DNA of 64,000 nt from Desertimonas sp963772825 (GTDB lineage: Bacteria > Actinomycetota > Acidimicrobiia > Acidimicrobiales > Ilumatobacteraceae), in assembly GCA_963772825.1 (NCBI GenBank), contig CAVYYX010000012.1, forward strand, positions 124,001-188,000. The letters run 5' to 3'. Position numbers and translations under genes: made by a program. The stretch's first letter is position 1; every line of letters starts with the position of its first letter. Below the pieces are notes generated by a model. The model ran no database searches. It was not told the DNA's origin and saw nothing but the letters and a program-made list of their open reading frames with translations. Below, in pieces: positions 40,867-50,664 of the stretch.

Positions 40867-42975
40867 ATGAGTGAAGGGGAACTGCGCACGGTCGCGGACG
40901 TGGCGAGCACGCAGCGCCCGTTCGTCGTCGATCTCACGGATGCCGCGGCCGTCGATGCGTCGCTCACCGGCGGCAAGGCGGCGGCCCTGGCGCGGGGGAG
41001 CATCGCCGGACTGGCCAGCCTCCCCGGGGTGGTCCTGACGACGGCGTTCTCCGACGCCATCGACGCCGGGGCCGATGTCGCCGCCCACCCGGCCCTCAGC
41101 GAGGCGTTCGAACGGGCCGGTGGCAAGCAACGATCGCTCGTCGCCCGCAGCTCGTCGGTGGTCGAGGACATGGCGACATCGTCGATGGCCGGGCAATTCG
41201 AGTCGGTCATCGGAATCACCGGGTTCGGGGCCTTCGCCGACGCAGTGGCGGCCGTCCTGGACTCCCGGCAACGGGCCGGTGCCGCCGAACACCCCATCGC
41301 CGTGCTCGTTCAGCCGCTCATCGAGCCGGCCTTCGGCGGGGTGATGTTCGGCATCGATCCGGTCACCGGGCGGTCCGATCGTCGCGTCGTCAGTGCTGTG
41401 ACCGGTGGTCCTGAGCGCCTCGTGAGCGGAGAGGTGGACGGGTCCCGATACGTGCTCGATCCGTCGAACGTCAAGATCATCGAGTTCGATGCCAACGACG
41501 GGCCAAAGCTCCCGCCCGCCGATCTCCGACGCCTCGTCGAACTGTCGGCGAAGGTCGCCGACGCGTTCGGCGGACCACAGGACGTCGAATGGGCGATCGA
41601 CACCGACACGCGGTTGTGGTTGCTGCAGTCGAGACCTGTCACCACCGAGATCCGCGGCGTGCCGAGCGGCCCGATCTACGGCCCCGGACCTGTCGCCGAG
41701 ACGTTCCCCTTCCCACTCACCGAGTTGGAGAGCGATCTCTGGGTGCCGCCGCTACGTGACGCCGTGCGCGAAGCGGTCGCGCTCGCCGGCTCGGCCACTG
41801 CCGCGGACCTGGCCGCCAGCGAAGTGGTCGTGTGCGTCGACGGACACGTCGCCATCGATCTGCGCCTGGCCGGGGAGATCAAGACGAAGATGACGTTGCT
41901 GCACCGGTTGAACCCGATTCCGGCCGTCCGCCGGTTGCGAGGAGCGTGGCGCGTCGGGAGGTTGCGGTCTGCTCTTCCGCTGCTGGCCGAACACCTCCTC
42001 GATCGCACCGATGCCGATCTCGAGGCGGTTCCCCAGTTGACCGAGCTCACCAGCCGGCAGCTGATCGCCTTGTTGCACCGCAGCCGATCAGTGCTGCGCG
42101 CCCTCCATGCCCACGAGATCCTCATCGGCATGCTCACCGATACCGGCGGCAACCGGATGACCGGGGCTTCGGTGGCCCTGCGGGTACTCGCGGAGGCCCG
42201 CCAGGACGGCCTCGACGATAAGGAGATCCTCGTTCGCAGCCCCGCCGTGCTGGCGCTCACCGGGCCGCAGGTGGCACCGGCCCCTGTGCTGCCGGAGGAG
42301 GCCATGACGCTGATCATTCCCACCGCGACGTCGTGCCAGCGTTGCAGCGACAACGGAATCCTTCGTGAGGCGTTGCGGCTGCGCGTGCGCTGGGTGCAGG
42401 AGCTCTCGGGCCGCGCCGCCTGGAAGATTGGCGAGCGCCTGGCGGCTGCCGGTGACCTCCCCAGCCCCGAGGCGATCCGCCACCTCTCGCTCGATCACGT
42501 AGAGGCGGTGGTCACCAAGCGCGCCGTCGTCGTCGCCTCGTTGCTCGACAGCCACGACCACGACTTCGGTAGTCCGCTGCCGGCGTCGTTCCAGCTGTCC
42601 GATCTCGGCAAGCCGATCCGCTCGCAGTGCGACAGTGAGGTCGGCGGCGGAACGGGGGCCGGCGGAGGTGAGGGAAGCGGACCGGTCACCTACGACACCA
42701 CCGATCCGCCGGTCGGCTCGGTGCTCGTCACGACGACGCTGTCACCCGGGCTCGGACCGTTGCTGCCGCGGCTCAAGGGCATCGTGTCGGAAACGGGCTC
42801 GGTGCTGTCGCACCTCGCCATCTTGGCCCGTGAGGCACGCGTGCCGACGGTCGTCGGATACACCGGAGCGCTCGGCGACCTCCCTGAGGGGGCGGTGGTC
42901 CACGTAGACGGCGAGACCGGCCAGGTCACCATCGAGGGCCAGGTCGCCGTCGAGGTCAAGGAGTCCGCAGCATGA
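40867..42975 (+). CDS. PEP-synthase/rifampin-phosphotransferase-like dikinase
   Basis: 702 residues from ATG 40867 with near-perfect AAGGAGGT four bases upstream. N-terminal ATP-grasp of the PPDK type (about 25-270: LTGGKAAALARG, VARSSSVVEDM, AGQFESVIGI, VEWAIDTDTRLWLLQSRPVT). The central region (about 280-610) is unrelated to the PEP-binding TIM barrel. The C-terminal swivelling His domain has catalytic H649 in ETGSVLSHLAILARE. This AD-central-HD order is that of rifampin phosphotransferase, so it probably phosphorylates an unknown acceptor with the beta-phosphate of ATP. A Gly-rich linker near residue 600 (GGGTGAGGGEG) joins the domains. Followed by two coupled membrane-protein genes. Confidence 0.85.
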   Translation: MSEGELRTVADVASTQRPFVVDLTDAAAVDASLTGGKAAALARGSIAGLASLPGVVLTTAFSDAIDAGADVAAHPALSEAFERAGGKQRSLVARSSSVVEDMATSSMAGQFESVIGITGFGAFADAVAAVLDSRQRAGAAEHPIAVLVQPLIEPAFGGVMFGIDPVTGRSDRRVVSAVTGGPERLVSGEVDGSRYVLDPSNVKIIEFDANDGPKLPPADLRRLVELSAKVADAFGGPQDVEWAIDTDTRLWLLQSRPVTTEIRGVPSGPIYGPGPVAETFPFPLTELESDLWVPPLRDAVREAVALAGSATAADLAASEVVVCVDGHVAIDLRLAGEIKTKMTLLHRLNPIPAVRRLRGAWRVGRLRSALPLLAEHLLDRTDADLEAVPQLTELTSRQLIALLHRSRSVLRALHAHEILIGMLTDTGGNRMTGASVALRVLAEARQDGLDDKEILVRSPAVLALTGPQVAPAPVLPEEAMTLIIPTATSCQRCSDNGILREALRLRVRWVQELSGRAAWKIGERLAAAGDLPSPEAIRHLSLDHVEAVVTKRAVVVASLLDSHDHDFGSPLPASFQLSDLGKPIRSQCDSEVGGGTGAGGGEGSGPVTYDTTDPPVGSVLVTTTLSPGLGPLLPRLKGIVSETGSVLSHLAILAREARVPTVVGYTGALGDLPEGAVVHVDGETGQVTIEGQVAVEVKESAA

Positions 42976-43499
42976 GGACGATCGCCTGGCTGGCCGGCGT
43001 CGGCACGTTGCTCGCCGGCGTCTTCTACATGGTCGTCTCGTTGAATCGCTGGGAGTGGAATCGCGCTCTGTTCTTCGGGCTCATCGTGCTCATCGCCGAG
43101 ATCGCCCTGGCGACGGGCCTCGTCCTGCGGCGCCTTTCGCGGCTCGAGCACAACCTCAAGGGTCCTGCCGACGCCGATGTCGTCCAGATCCTCCGGGAGA
43201 CCCGACCGACCCGCGACCGCTTCGCGTGGATGCGCGAGTCGTCGGGGCAGCTCAACGTGTTCATCACCTTCCTCGTCGGCGGGGGAGTGCTGCTGTCCGG
43301 CATCGCCTGGATCGTCGATCGAGTGGCGTCGAAGACCTCGTCACCCGCCGGTGAGGAGCGCTTGGCGCGCCAGCTGTACCCGATCAGCTATCCAGCCGGC
43401 GGCCTGTTGCTCGACGACATCACCGTGCTCGCCCAGGATGTGCCCGGCGCCGACGACCGTCAGATTCGGCAGTTGCTGCGCCGTGGCGGCCGTCCATGA
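42972..43499 (+). CDS. Small membrane protein, unknown function
   Basis: 175 residues from ATG 42972 (ATGA overlap with the dikinase gene). Three hydrophobic segments (about 3-22, 31-52, 96-115), a basic cytoplasmic loop between the second and third (LRRLSRLEHNLKG), and a soluble C-terminal 55 residues. No family recognised. Tight coupling to the dikinase suggests it is that enzyme's membrane partner or target. Confidence 0.75.
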   Translation: MRTIAWLAGVGTLLAGVFYMVVSLNRWEWNRALFFGLIVLIAEIALATGLVLRRLSRLEHNLKGPADADVVQILRETRPTRDRFAWMRESSGQLNVFITFLVGGGVLLSGIAWIVDRVASKTSSPAGEERLARQLYPISYPAGGLLLDDITVLAQDVPGADDRQIRQLLRRGGRP

Positions 43500-43885
43500 C
43501 GAAGCTCTCACCGGTCAAGCTGGCGTTCGGGACGGTCGGCCTGGCCGTCGGGATCGTCGGGGTGTTGGCCCTCCGTGAGGCGACGCTGTCGACGCATGAA
43601 GCGGTTGACGCCCGTCAGGTCGAGCTCGTCGTCGACGCCCGGTCAGCCGGCGGCGAGCCGAGTCAGACGCTCGCCGAGATGGTCGAGGCGCACCTCCTGA
43701 CGTGCCGGCTGGAGGTCACCTCCGATCTCGCCGGACCGATCGAATCGCTTGGCGACGGGCGCTTCCGGGCGGTCTTCGAACCGGCGATGGACGAGACCAA
43801 CCGCCGACAGTTCCGCGGGTGCGTCGAGGACTTCATCGTCGACCACCTGCAGATCAACGTCCTCGAGCTCAACGATCTCGACTGA
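43496..43885 (+). CDS. Single-pass membrane protein, unknown function
   Basis: 129 residues from ATG 43496 (ATGA overlap). One N-terminal helix (about 8-26, LAFGTVGLAVGIVGVLAL), then an extracytoplasmic domain with two cysteines (LLTCRLEV and FRGCVEDF) that could form a disulfide, ending LELNDLD. Family not recognised. Last gene of the kinase/dikinase set; ends 13 bases before a convergent gene. Confidence 0.72.
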   Translation: MTKLSPVKLAFGTVGLAVGIVGVLALREATLSTHEAVDARQVELVVDARSAGGEPSQTLAEMVEAHLLTCRLEVTSDLAGPIESLGDGRFRAVFEPAMDETNRRQFRGCVEDFIVDHLQINVLELNDLD

Positions 43886-43898
43886 GCGCGCTCGCAGG

Positions 43899-45453
43899 TC
43901 ACGAATCGCAGTCGTCGAGCGGGCCGATCAGCGGCAGGCTGCGAGCGAGCACGGCGCGGACGGTGACGATGCCCGGTTGCTCGGCGCGAATCGTCGTCCA
44001 GCCGTCCGGGCTCATCTCGACGCAGCCGGGTTTGTCGAGTGACCAGTGGCTCGAGTAGCGCACCCGTAACAGCACCGGCTCTAGCGCCGTGACGTTGATG
44101 GTGACGGCCGTCGGACCCAATTCGACGAGGTGTGCAGGACCGTCGACGAGTGGCTCGGGATCGAGGACGCGCCACAACTGCCAGTGCTCGTCCTGCCACA
44201 CCGGTTCGAGGAACGGCAGCCCGCTGCGTACGAGCTCGGCTTCCGGTGCTGCGAACGGGTCGACCGGAGCGTCGGCGAGCGCGACGTAGCGCACTGCGTG
44301 ATCGACGAGCCAGCGGTGATAGGAGCCGGCGTCGAGCGTGGGGTCGTAGAAGATGGCATTGCGTCCGATGTCGAGCTGGCGCTCCCAGCCAGCGCGCCAA
44401 GGGCAGCTCGGCCGCCACGTGCACGGTCTCCCAGTGTCGCTGTGTGGGCACCACCTCGATGCGCCCCGGCGGACCACCGTCGGCGCGGACGGCGGCAACC
44501 AGCGGTTGGTGGTACGCGATCGCCGCGGACGGGTCGTCGCCGGCGCGAGCGATGCCGTCGAACCCGGGCGACCACTGCCACCAGATCATCGCCGGCAGGG
44601 CGATGACGACGATCGGTGCGCGCAGTCGTCGGGCGGTGAGCACGACGATCGGCGCGGCGAGGAACATGCCCAAGCGGGTGGCGTTGGCCCCCAACGGGTT
44701 GGGAACCAGGAACGTCGCAAGACAGGCCGCGGCATAGAGCGCGGCGCCGAGGCGGACGACCCGTGCGCCGGTCGCCACGACCACCGCCGCAGCCATCACC
44801 AGCGACCAGATCAAGGCTCCGGGGCGAAACGGAAACTGGCCGCCCTGGGGGAACAGCACGACCGCTGCGCCGACCGGGGCCACGGCGAGGGCAGCGAGGG
44901 CGAGCACGCCGAGGCGTCTTGTGTGCAGCGCCGAGGCGGTGAGGGCGAGGGCGAGCATCACCGCGGCAACCGGACTGGCCGGCGCCGTGAGGGTGACCAG
45001 CACGATCGTGACCACGGGCCGGCGGCGCTGGAAGGCAGCCAATGCCGCCAGCCCGATGGCGAGCCCGAGTGCAAACGTCAAGCGGCCGACGGCAACGTTG
45101 ACGACCGTGCCTGCGGCGAACAGCACGCTCGCGGCCATCGCCCGGTGTCGGTCTCGCCCGCCGGCCAGGACGTGGAACGAGCCGGCCGCGACGACGCAGC
45201 TCACGATGGCGACGGATGCCGCCCCGAAGGCCGCGCCGAGCACCGGGAAGAGGACCCCGTAGCCCGGTGTGTGGTGGCCGGCGAACCACAGGTTGTTCCA
45301 GATCGCCGGACCGTCCCGCTCGACGAGCTCGAGACGCAGCAGCTGGGCCGGCCAATCGGCCCCCCGCCATCCGAGCACCACGGCGAGCAGGGCGAGCGCT
45401 CCTGCCGTCACCGCCGGCGCGGTGTCGGCACGATGCCCGGCGATCCCATTCAT
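43899..45453 (-). CDS. Polytopic membrane protein (frameshifted)
   Basis: Starts at ATG 45453, sharing one base with the upstream stop (TGATG). About ten hydrophobic segments in the first 350 residues, with NNLWFAGHHTPGYGVLFP near residue 50, then an extracytoplasmic domain. The frame breaks at 44391: it reads ELPLARWLGAPARH, but dropping one base (the A at 44391 on the plus strand) gives ELPLARGWERQLDIGRNA and continues to the stop at 43899 (…LARSLPLIGPLDDCDS). The restored length is about 517 residues. Resembles actinobacterial membrane proteins of the 6-pyruvoyl/glycosyltransferase-like hypothetical type; function unknown. Confidence 0.7.
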
Positions 45454-46034
45454 CACCCGACCACCGTCGTGGTGCCGATGTAAACGCTGATCAGCAGGCC
45501 GATCGTCCCGACGATGTCGGCCGTGAGCACCCGCGAGGTCCGCAGCTTGCACGCCCCGGCAGCGGCGAGGACCTTGCTCGTCGGGCGCAGCGCAACGCCG
45601 AGCAGCCCGAGGCGGGTCATCAGGCGGCGTGCGCGGCGTGGCACGAAGCGCCCGCCATAGCGTCGACCGAGGGCGATGTGGATCGGATCGGCGACGAGCA
45701 TCCGGGGAAGTGCCACGCAGAAGAAGAGCACCGGGTTCGCCGATGCCGCGGCGAGGATGAGGAACGGCAAGCGCGGTGTGAACGCCACGAGCACCATCGG
45801 GAAGGCGAGCAGCGTCGGCGTGAGTGCCGTCCCGAGCGCCGAGACGGCTGAGAAGACGGCCCAGGCGCCGAGGATCCAGCGAGTCTTGACCCGCCAGCCG
45901 GCCCGTTCCTCGAGGTCTTCGCCGGTGGGGGCGAGGCGCGCCCGCACCCATCGCCGGACGCGTGTCGTCGCGGGCGACCGTGGTGCCGCTTCTGGTGTGG
46001 CCAGCGTTGTTGCGAACATGTGTCGATCGTCCAC
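45453..46034 (-). CDS. DedA/VTT-like membrane protein
   Basis: 193 residues from GTG 46034 (ATG 46019 is an alternative). Three to four hydrophobic segments: ILGAWAVFSAVSALGTALTP, FPMVLVAFTPRLPFLILAAA and FFCVALPRMLVADPIHIALGRRYGG. The last part resembles the SNARE-associated (VTT/DedA) core. Coupled to the downstream membrane-protein gene. Function unknown, perhaps membrane lipid transport. Confidence 0.62.
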   Translation of the reverse strand: MDDRHMFATTLATPEAAPRSPATTRVRRWVRARLAPTGEDLEERAGWRVKTRWILGAWAVFSAVSALGTALTPTLLAFPMVLVAFTPRLPFLILAAASANPVLFFCVALPRMLVADPIHIALGRRYGGRFVPRRARRLMTRLGLLGVALRPTSKVLAAAGACKLRTSRVLTADIVGTIGLLISVYIGTTTVVG

Positions 46035-46151
46035 CCGTCGGGGACCTCGTGACGACCAAGCAGGCCACCCGATCTGGAGCCGCCGCCCAGCGTGTCAGGG
46101 TAGGGAAAACCCGTGCGGCCGGTGCGGGTCGACCGCTCATCAACGGTCTGA

Positions 46152-47051
46152 TCAGGTGTCGGGGGTTGCTGACAGGAACACGAGGGCGTCGCTGACGATG
46201 ACGTGGTGAACCGCCCCGGGCAAGGCGTAGCCGCGGCTCTTGCCCAAGTCGACCACACTCTGTGTCCACTGCAGCGTCCCGTCGTCGGCGTCGAGCGCGC
46301 CGATCCGTTCGCCACCGGCGACGATGACCACGGCGCCGTTGGCGTCGATGGCGGGTGATCCGGACGCGACCACTGCGGGGAGCGCGCGGCGCCAAACAAG
46401 GTCGCCGTCGCGGACATCGAACTTGACGATGGCGCCGCCCTGCACGCCGTTTGCACCGGGAGCCGAGACGTAGGCGTAGGCGCCATCGCCCGCCTCGGTG
46501 ACGGCCAGTGCAGCTTCCCCGGGAAGTTCCATCGACCACGACTCACTCGTCGGTCCGACTTGGCCGTCGACCACGACGATGCGGCCCGGGGTCGCAGTCC
46601 CGGCGCAGCCCGCGCCGCCGATGTCGTGTCGCCACCGTTCCCGCCCGGTTTGCGGGTCCAAGCCGACGCACGAGCCCGCTTTCGTCTCGGTGACGACCAG
46701 CTCGCCATCGACGAAGTTCGGCGCCTCGGCGGCTCGGCTGCTCGCCCACACGACGTCGCCGGTGTCCAGTTCCAGGGCGTAGAGGCGAGGCCTCGGCGTG
46801 CTCTCGAGGAGCGGCCCGATGCACAGCAGCACGGTCACCGCCGCCCAGGCGAGTCCGCAGAGCGACGAACGGCTGAACCGGTAGGGCGAGCTCGCCCACG
46901 TGATCAGCGTCGCCACGGCGAGGCACAGCCCGAGGAGCGCGATCGAGCCGCGCAACATCGGGTACAGCCGTCGGGCGCCGATCGACGGCTGATGGACGAG
47001 GAGCAGGGTGACGAGCGCGGCCGGGACGAGCCCCGCCGCGCCGAGCAGCAT
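46152..47051 (-). CDS. Membrane protein with PQQ-like beta-propeller domain
   Basis: 299 residues from ATG 47051 (GTG 47054 possible). Three N-terminal hydrophobic segments (about 1-20, 33-53, 64-84), then propeller blades with W-motifs: LYALELDTGDVVWASS, GLDPQTGRERWRHDIGG, KFDVRDGDLVWRRALP, IGALDADDGTLQWTQS. BamB/PQQ-type repeats usually mediate binding rather than catalysis. The 117-base gap downstream holds no gene I can support. Confidence 0.8.
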   Translation of the reverse strand: MLLGAAGLVPAALVTLLLVHQPSIGARRLYPMLRGSIALLGLCLAVATLITWASSPYRFSRSSLCGLAWAAVTVLLCIGPLLESTPRPRLYALELDTGDVVWASSRAAEAPNFVDGELVVTETKAGSCVGLDPQTGRERWRHDIGGAGCAGTATPGRIVVVDGQVGPTSESWSMELPGEAALAVTEAGDGAYAYVSAPGANGVQGGAIVKFDVRDGDLVWRRALPAVVASGSPAIDANGAVVIVAGGERIGALDADDGTLQWTQSVVDLGKSRGYALPGAVHHVIVSDALVFLSATPDT

Positions 47052-47130
47052 CACCCGGCGTCTGTGACTCGCGCGACGAGCAACATCGTGCTCCCCCTCC
47101 TGGCCGCGACCCTAGGTCGCCCTCGGTCGT

Positions 47131-47159
47131 GGAGACGATGGAAAACCTCCATCGTCTCC
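47131..47159. promoter_or_regulatory. Perfect 12-bp inverted repeat upstream of two-component genes
   Basis: GGAGACGATGGA / TCCATCGTCTCC with a 5-base spacer (AAACC). It lies in the divergent region between the propeller protein (minus) and the histidine kinase (plus), 54 bases before the kinase ATG. It could be an operator of the downstream LuxR-type regulator or an RNA hairpin. Confidence 0.5.
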
Positions 47160-47212
47160 GCATGGCCAGCATGGTGGACCGTGAGGCCGGCGCAGAGGAT
47201 GATGGATTCGTG

Positions 47213-49272
47213 ATGAGAGGTGGACGCTTGCTCGGGGTCGTCGCGATCGCTTCCTTGGTCGCGGCGATGGCGCTGGCCGGCGAGGTGCGGGCGCCAGCCG
47301 GCGGCGATTCCTGGAACGACGGGGCCGCCGGTGCCTGGCTGTGGATTCTCGTCGGCCTCGTGCCCGTCGTTGCCGCCGGACTCCTCCTGCTTGCTGTCCG
47401 TGGAAGCGGCCGGGCGGGGCGCCGCGTCGTCGGCGTCGCGGCAACGGTCACGACGGCCTCGGCTGTCGGAGCGGCCATGCATGTCGCCGACCCCCCGATC
47501 GATCGCGGGCTGCTCGGCGCCCTCGGTGCCGGTCTCGACGTCGCGGCGGTCGTCCTCGCCGTCGGCACGGTCGGCACGCTGTTGCGGCCACGGCTGGCGC
47601 GCAAGGTCGCTCCCCTGGCCATCGCAGCGGGTGCCGCGACCACGATGGTCGTCACGATCTCCTCGAACCCGACGGAGGCGCCGTTGGTGCTGCCGGCGGT
47701 GGCACCGTTGCAGGTCCCGTCGCTGAGCTTCTTCGGTTCTGGCGGCGAGACCGTGCTGCTCGCTCTCGCCCTTGCGCCGCTCGCGGCCGGGGCCTGCTCG
47801 TGTGGATGCTGCTCGAGGCAAGCCTGGACGAGCGACGGAAGCTGCGGTGGCTCGCCTTGTCACTCGTCACCGGCGCCGGGGTCGTTGCCGTGCTCCAACT
47901 CGTGCGCCTGCTCGGGCTGCTCGAGACGAGCGACGGGTTCCTCACCGCCTTGCCTCGGGCTGTGGCCTGGGCGGCGGTGGTCGTCGGAGCTTCGACGACG
48001 ATCGTCCAGCCGGCGTTGGGCGATGCGGCCGTCGCGGTTCGCAAGGTTGCGGTCGGTGTCGCGCTCGTGTCGATTCTCGGCGCGGCGGGAGGGCTGGCGT
48101 GGTTCGCTGCCGATGCCACGACCGCCCACCTCGTGCCAGGAGCGCCAGCCGCCGCGGCGCTGCTGACGATCGCCGCCCTCGTGCTGCCGGTCCGCGACCG
48201 ACTGGAACGCGCTGCCGACCGTTGGCTCTCCGACGAGATCGGCAGCGACGCGCGATTGATCGACAGGTTCGGAGCGGCAGCCGAACATGCCGGCCGATCA
48301 GAGGTTCTCGAGTTGTTGGTGGCCACCGCTCGGCGGGCGTTGCGACTGCGGTGGGCGCGTGCGTCCACCGCAGGCGCCATTCCGGTGGTCGCCGCGGCCG
48401 GCGTGGGAGCCGACGAATTGCGTCCCGCCACCGCTCGATTCGCCCTGACGGAGAGTGGCGAACAGCTCGGAGTGTTGGAGTGCGGACCCAAGCGGGGTGG
48501 GCCGCTCAGCGCCCACGACCGTCAACTGCTCGGCGCCCTCGGTCGAGAGGCTGCCCTGCGCCTTCGCACGGTGAGCCAGGCAGACGAGCTGCAGGCCCGT
48601 CTGCGCCAGATCGAATTGCAATCGTCGGAGATCTCTGCGTCGCGGGCACGCATCGTCGAGGCCCAGGACGACGAACGCCGGCGCCTCGAGCGCGACCTCC
48701 ACGACGGCGTACAGCAGGAGCTGGCGTCGCTGATCGGGAAGCTGCGTCTGGCCATCAATCAGATCGCCAACACGCCGGACGATGCGGCGACGACGATCGC
48801 CGGGGCGCAGGACGATGTTCGCCGGACGCTGGCCGACGTGCGGGCGATCGCCCAGGGCATCCATCCGGCGATCCTCGACGACCAGGGCATCGTGCGGGCG
48901 ATCAGCGCGCGGGCCAAGCGGCTGCCGCTGGAGGTGTCGGTCGACGCCGATCCCGAACTGGTCAGCCGAAGATTCGATCGCACGACAGAGGGTGCGGCCT
49001 ACTTCGTCGCGTCCGAAGCCCTGGCCAACATCGTCAAACACGCCGAGGCAACCGCCGTTGCCGTCCATCTGAACGTCGATGGCGATCGTCTCGTGATCCG
49101 CGTCGGCGACAACGGCCGTGGCCTGGGCGATGACGTCGTCCGGGGCAGCGGATTGACGAACATGGCTGACCGCGCAGCGGCCCTCGGGGGTCAGGTGACG
49201 GTGGAACGCAACCCGCAGGGTGGTACGACGGTGGTGGCCGCGCTGCCGATCGCTCCTACTGTTGCGGCGTGA
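47213..49272 (+). CDS. NarL-type sensor histidine kinase (frameshifted)
   Basis: Starts at ATG 47213. Six to eight hydrophobic segments form an N-terminal sensor region (to about residue 320). Then come a GAF-like stretch, a coiled coil (QADELQARLRQIELQSSEIS), HisKA_3 with phospho-His in ERRRLERDLHDGVQQEL, and HATPase with ALANIVKHAEA, GDNGRGLGDD and GSGLTNMADRAAALGG. The frame breaks in the GGGG run at 47789-47792: one extra G restores LAAGGLLVWMLLEASLDE. The restored length is about 686 residues. GTGA overlap with the response-regulator gene. Homopolymer position argues for a sequencing error. Confidence 0.82.
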
Positions 49273-49934
49273 CACTGCGGGTGGTGATCGCCGAGGACAA
49301 CAAGGTGTACCGCGAAGGGGTCCGCGCCGTGCTCGAGTTCGGCGGCGAGTTCGAGGTCGTTGCCGCGGTCGACCGCCCCGACGCGTTGCTCGAGCGGGTC
49401 GACGAGCTGCAGCCCGATGCCGTCGTCACCGACATCCGGATGCCGCCTACCCATCACCTGGAAGGCATCGAGGCGGCGCACGAGATCCGTCGGCGTCATC
49501 CTCAGATCGGCATCCTCGTGCTCTCCCAACACGCCGACGACAGCTACGCCTTCGAGCTGCTCAAGAACGGCACCGCCGGACTCGGCTACCTCCTCAAGGA
49601 GCGCATCGGAGACGACGATGCGGCGATCGCTCGGGCCGTCAGGGAGGTCGTCGCCGGGAGGTCCGTGATCGATCCGGAGGTCGTCGACGGTTTGGTGTCG
49701 CGACAGGAGAAGGCTCGCTCGTCGCCGTTGCACCGATTGACCGATCGAGAGCGCGATGTCCTCGGGCTGATGGCCCAGGGCAAGACGAACGACGCGATCG
49801 CCGAGCACCTGCACCTGCACCGGGCGACGGTGGAGAAGCACATCAACGCAATCTTCCAGGCCTGCGACCTGGCCGAGGAGAAGCAGGTCAACAAGCGCGT
49901 CGCTGCGGTGCTGCTGTTCCTCCGCGACGCGTGA
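49269..49934 (+). CDS. NarL/LuxR-family response regulator
   Basis: 221 residues from GTG 49269. Receiver domain with acidic pair (IAEDNKVYREGV), phosphoacceptor Asp in DAVVTDIRMPP and conserved Lys in YLLKERIG. C-terminal LuxR HTH: LTDRERDVLGLMAQGKTNDA then LHRATVEKHINAIFQA. Partner of the upstream kinase. The perfect inverted repeat at 47131-47159 is a possible autoregulatory target. Confidence 0.95.
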   Translation: MTLRVVIAEDNKVYREGVRAVLEFGGEFEVVAAVDRPDALLERVDELQPDAVVTDIRMPPTHHLEGIEAAHEIRRRHPQIGILVLSQHADDSYAFELLKNGTAGLGYLLKERIGDDDAAIARAVREVVAGRSVIDPEVVDGLVSRQEKARSSPLHRLTDRERDVLGLMAQGKTNDAIAEHLHLHRATVEKHINAIFQACDLAEEKQVNKRVAAVLLFLRDA

Positions 49935-50005
49935 CGGAGATGGTGGATGAGGCGCCTCCAACGCATGGCATATCACCCACCGACCCAGCGACTGACGTCG
50001 TCTGT

Positions 50006-50566
50006 CTACGCCTCCGGGCCATAGACGACGTTCAGCACACCGGTGCTCAGCGTCGCCGACGAGATCAGACGCAGCGGGACCGGGGCGTCAGCGGGGTCGA
50101 ACAGCTGCATCCCTCGCCGCATCGCGATCGGGTGGACCAGCAAGTGCAGCTCGTCGAGCAAGCCAACGGTGATCAGCTGGCGGATGACCGAGATCGAGCC
50201 GCCGACGGCGATGTCCGAGTCGCCCGGCTCCTCCTTGAGGGCGGCGACGGCGGCAGCGAGCTGGCCTTGGAGTTGCTCGGTGTTCCGCCAGGTGAACGTC
50301 AGTTGCTGGTTCGACACGACGATCTTGCGGGCATCGCCCAACAGTTTGGCGAACCCTGCTTCCTCGCCGCCCGCCGTCTCCCGCTCCGGCCAGGACTCGG
50401 CGAACGTGTCGTACGTCTTGCGGCCGAAGAGCAGCGTGTCGGCGGCCCCCAGTTGGGCGCCGACGGCGGCACCCATCTCGTCGTTGAAGTAGGGCAAGTG
50501 CCAGTCGTGCGGGTTCTCGACAACGCCGTCGAGGGAGATGAACAGTCCCGCGGTGAGCTTCCTCAT
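50006..50566 (-). CDS. Dihydrofolate reductase/RibD C-terminal family protein
   Basis: 186 residues from ATG 50566 with AAGGAG upstream. RibD_C fold: KLTAGLFISLDGVVENPHDW, LLFGRKTYDTFAESWP, IAVGGSISVIRQLITVGLLDELHLLVHPIAM. A single-domain member as is common in actinobacteria (YyaP/YwjB type), NADPH-dependent reductase of unknown substrate. 71 bases without a gene separate it from the convergent response-regulator gene. Confidence 0.9.
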   Translation of the reverse strand: MRKLTAGLFISLDGVVENPHDWHLPYFNDEMGAAVGAQLGAADTLLFGRKTYDTFAESWPERETAGGEEAGFAKLLGDARKIVVSNQQLTFTWRNTEQLQGQLAAAVAALKEEPGDSDIAVGGSISVIRQLITVGLLDELHLLVHPIAMRRGMQLFDPADAPVPLRLISSATLSTGVLNVVYGPEA

Positions 50567-50664
50567 CGTGTGCTCCTTGGTCAGTCGGGGGTCGGCACCG
50601 TGCCGACACCACAACTCCTCAACGAACGGCGATGGCCCGAATCGACGCGCCGCCGAAGATTCTC

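Noticed and set aside
47341..49133. Long alternative frames overlapping the sensor kinase
   Set aside because: The Arg/Pro/Ala-rich translations are shadows of the GC-rich kinase gene; only the spliced kinase frame shows HisKA_3 and HATPase motifs.
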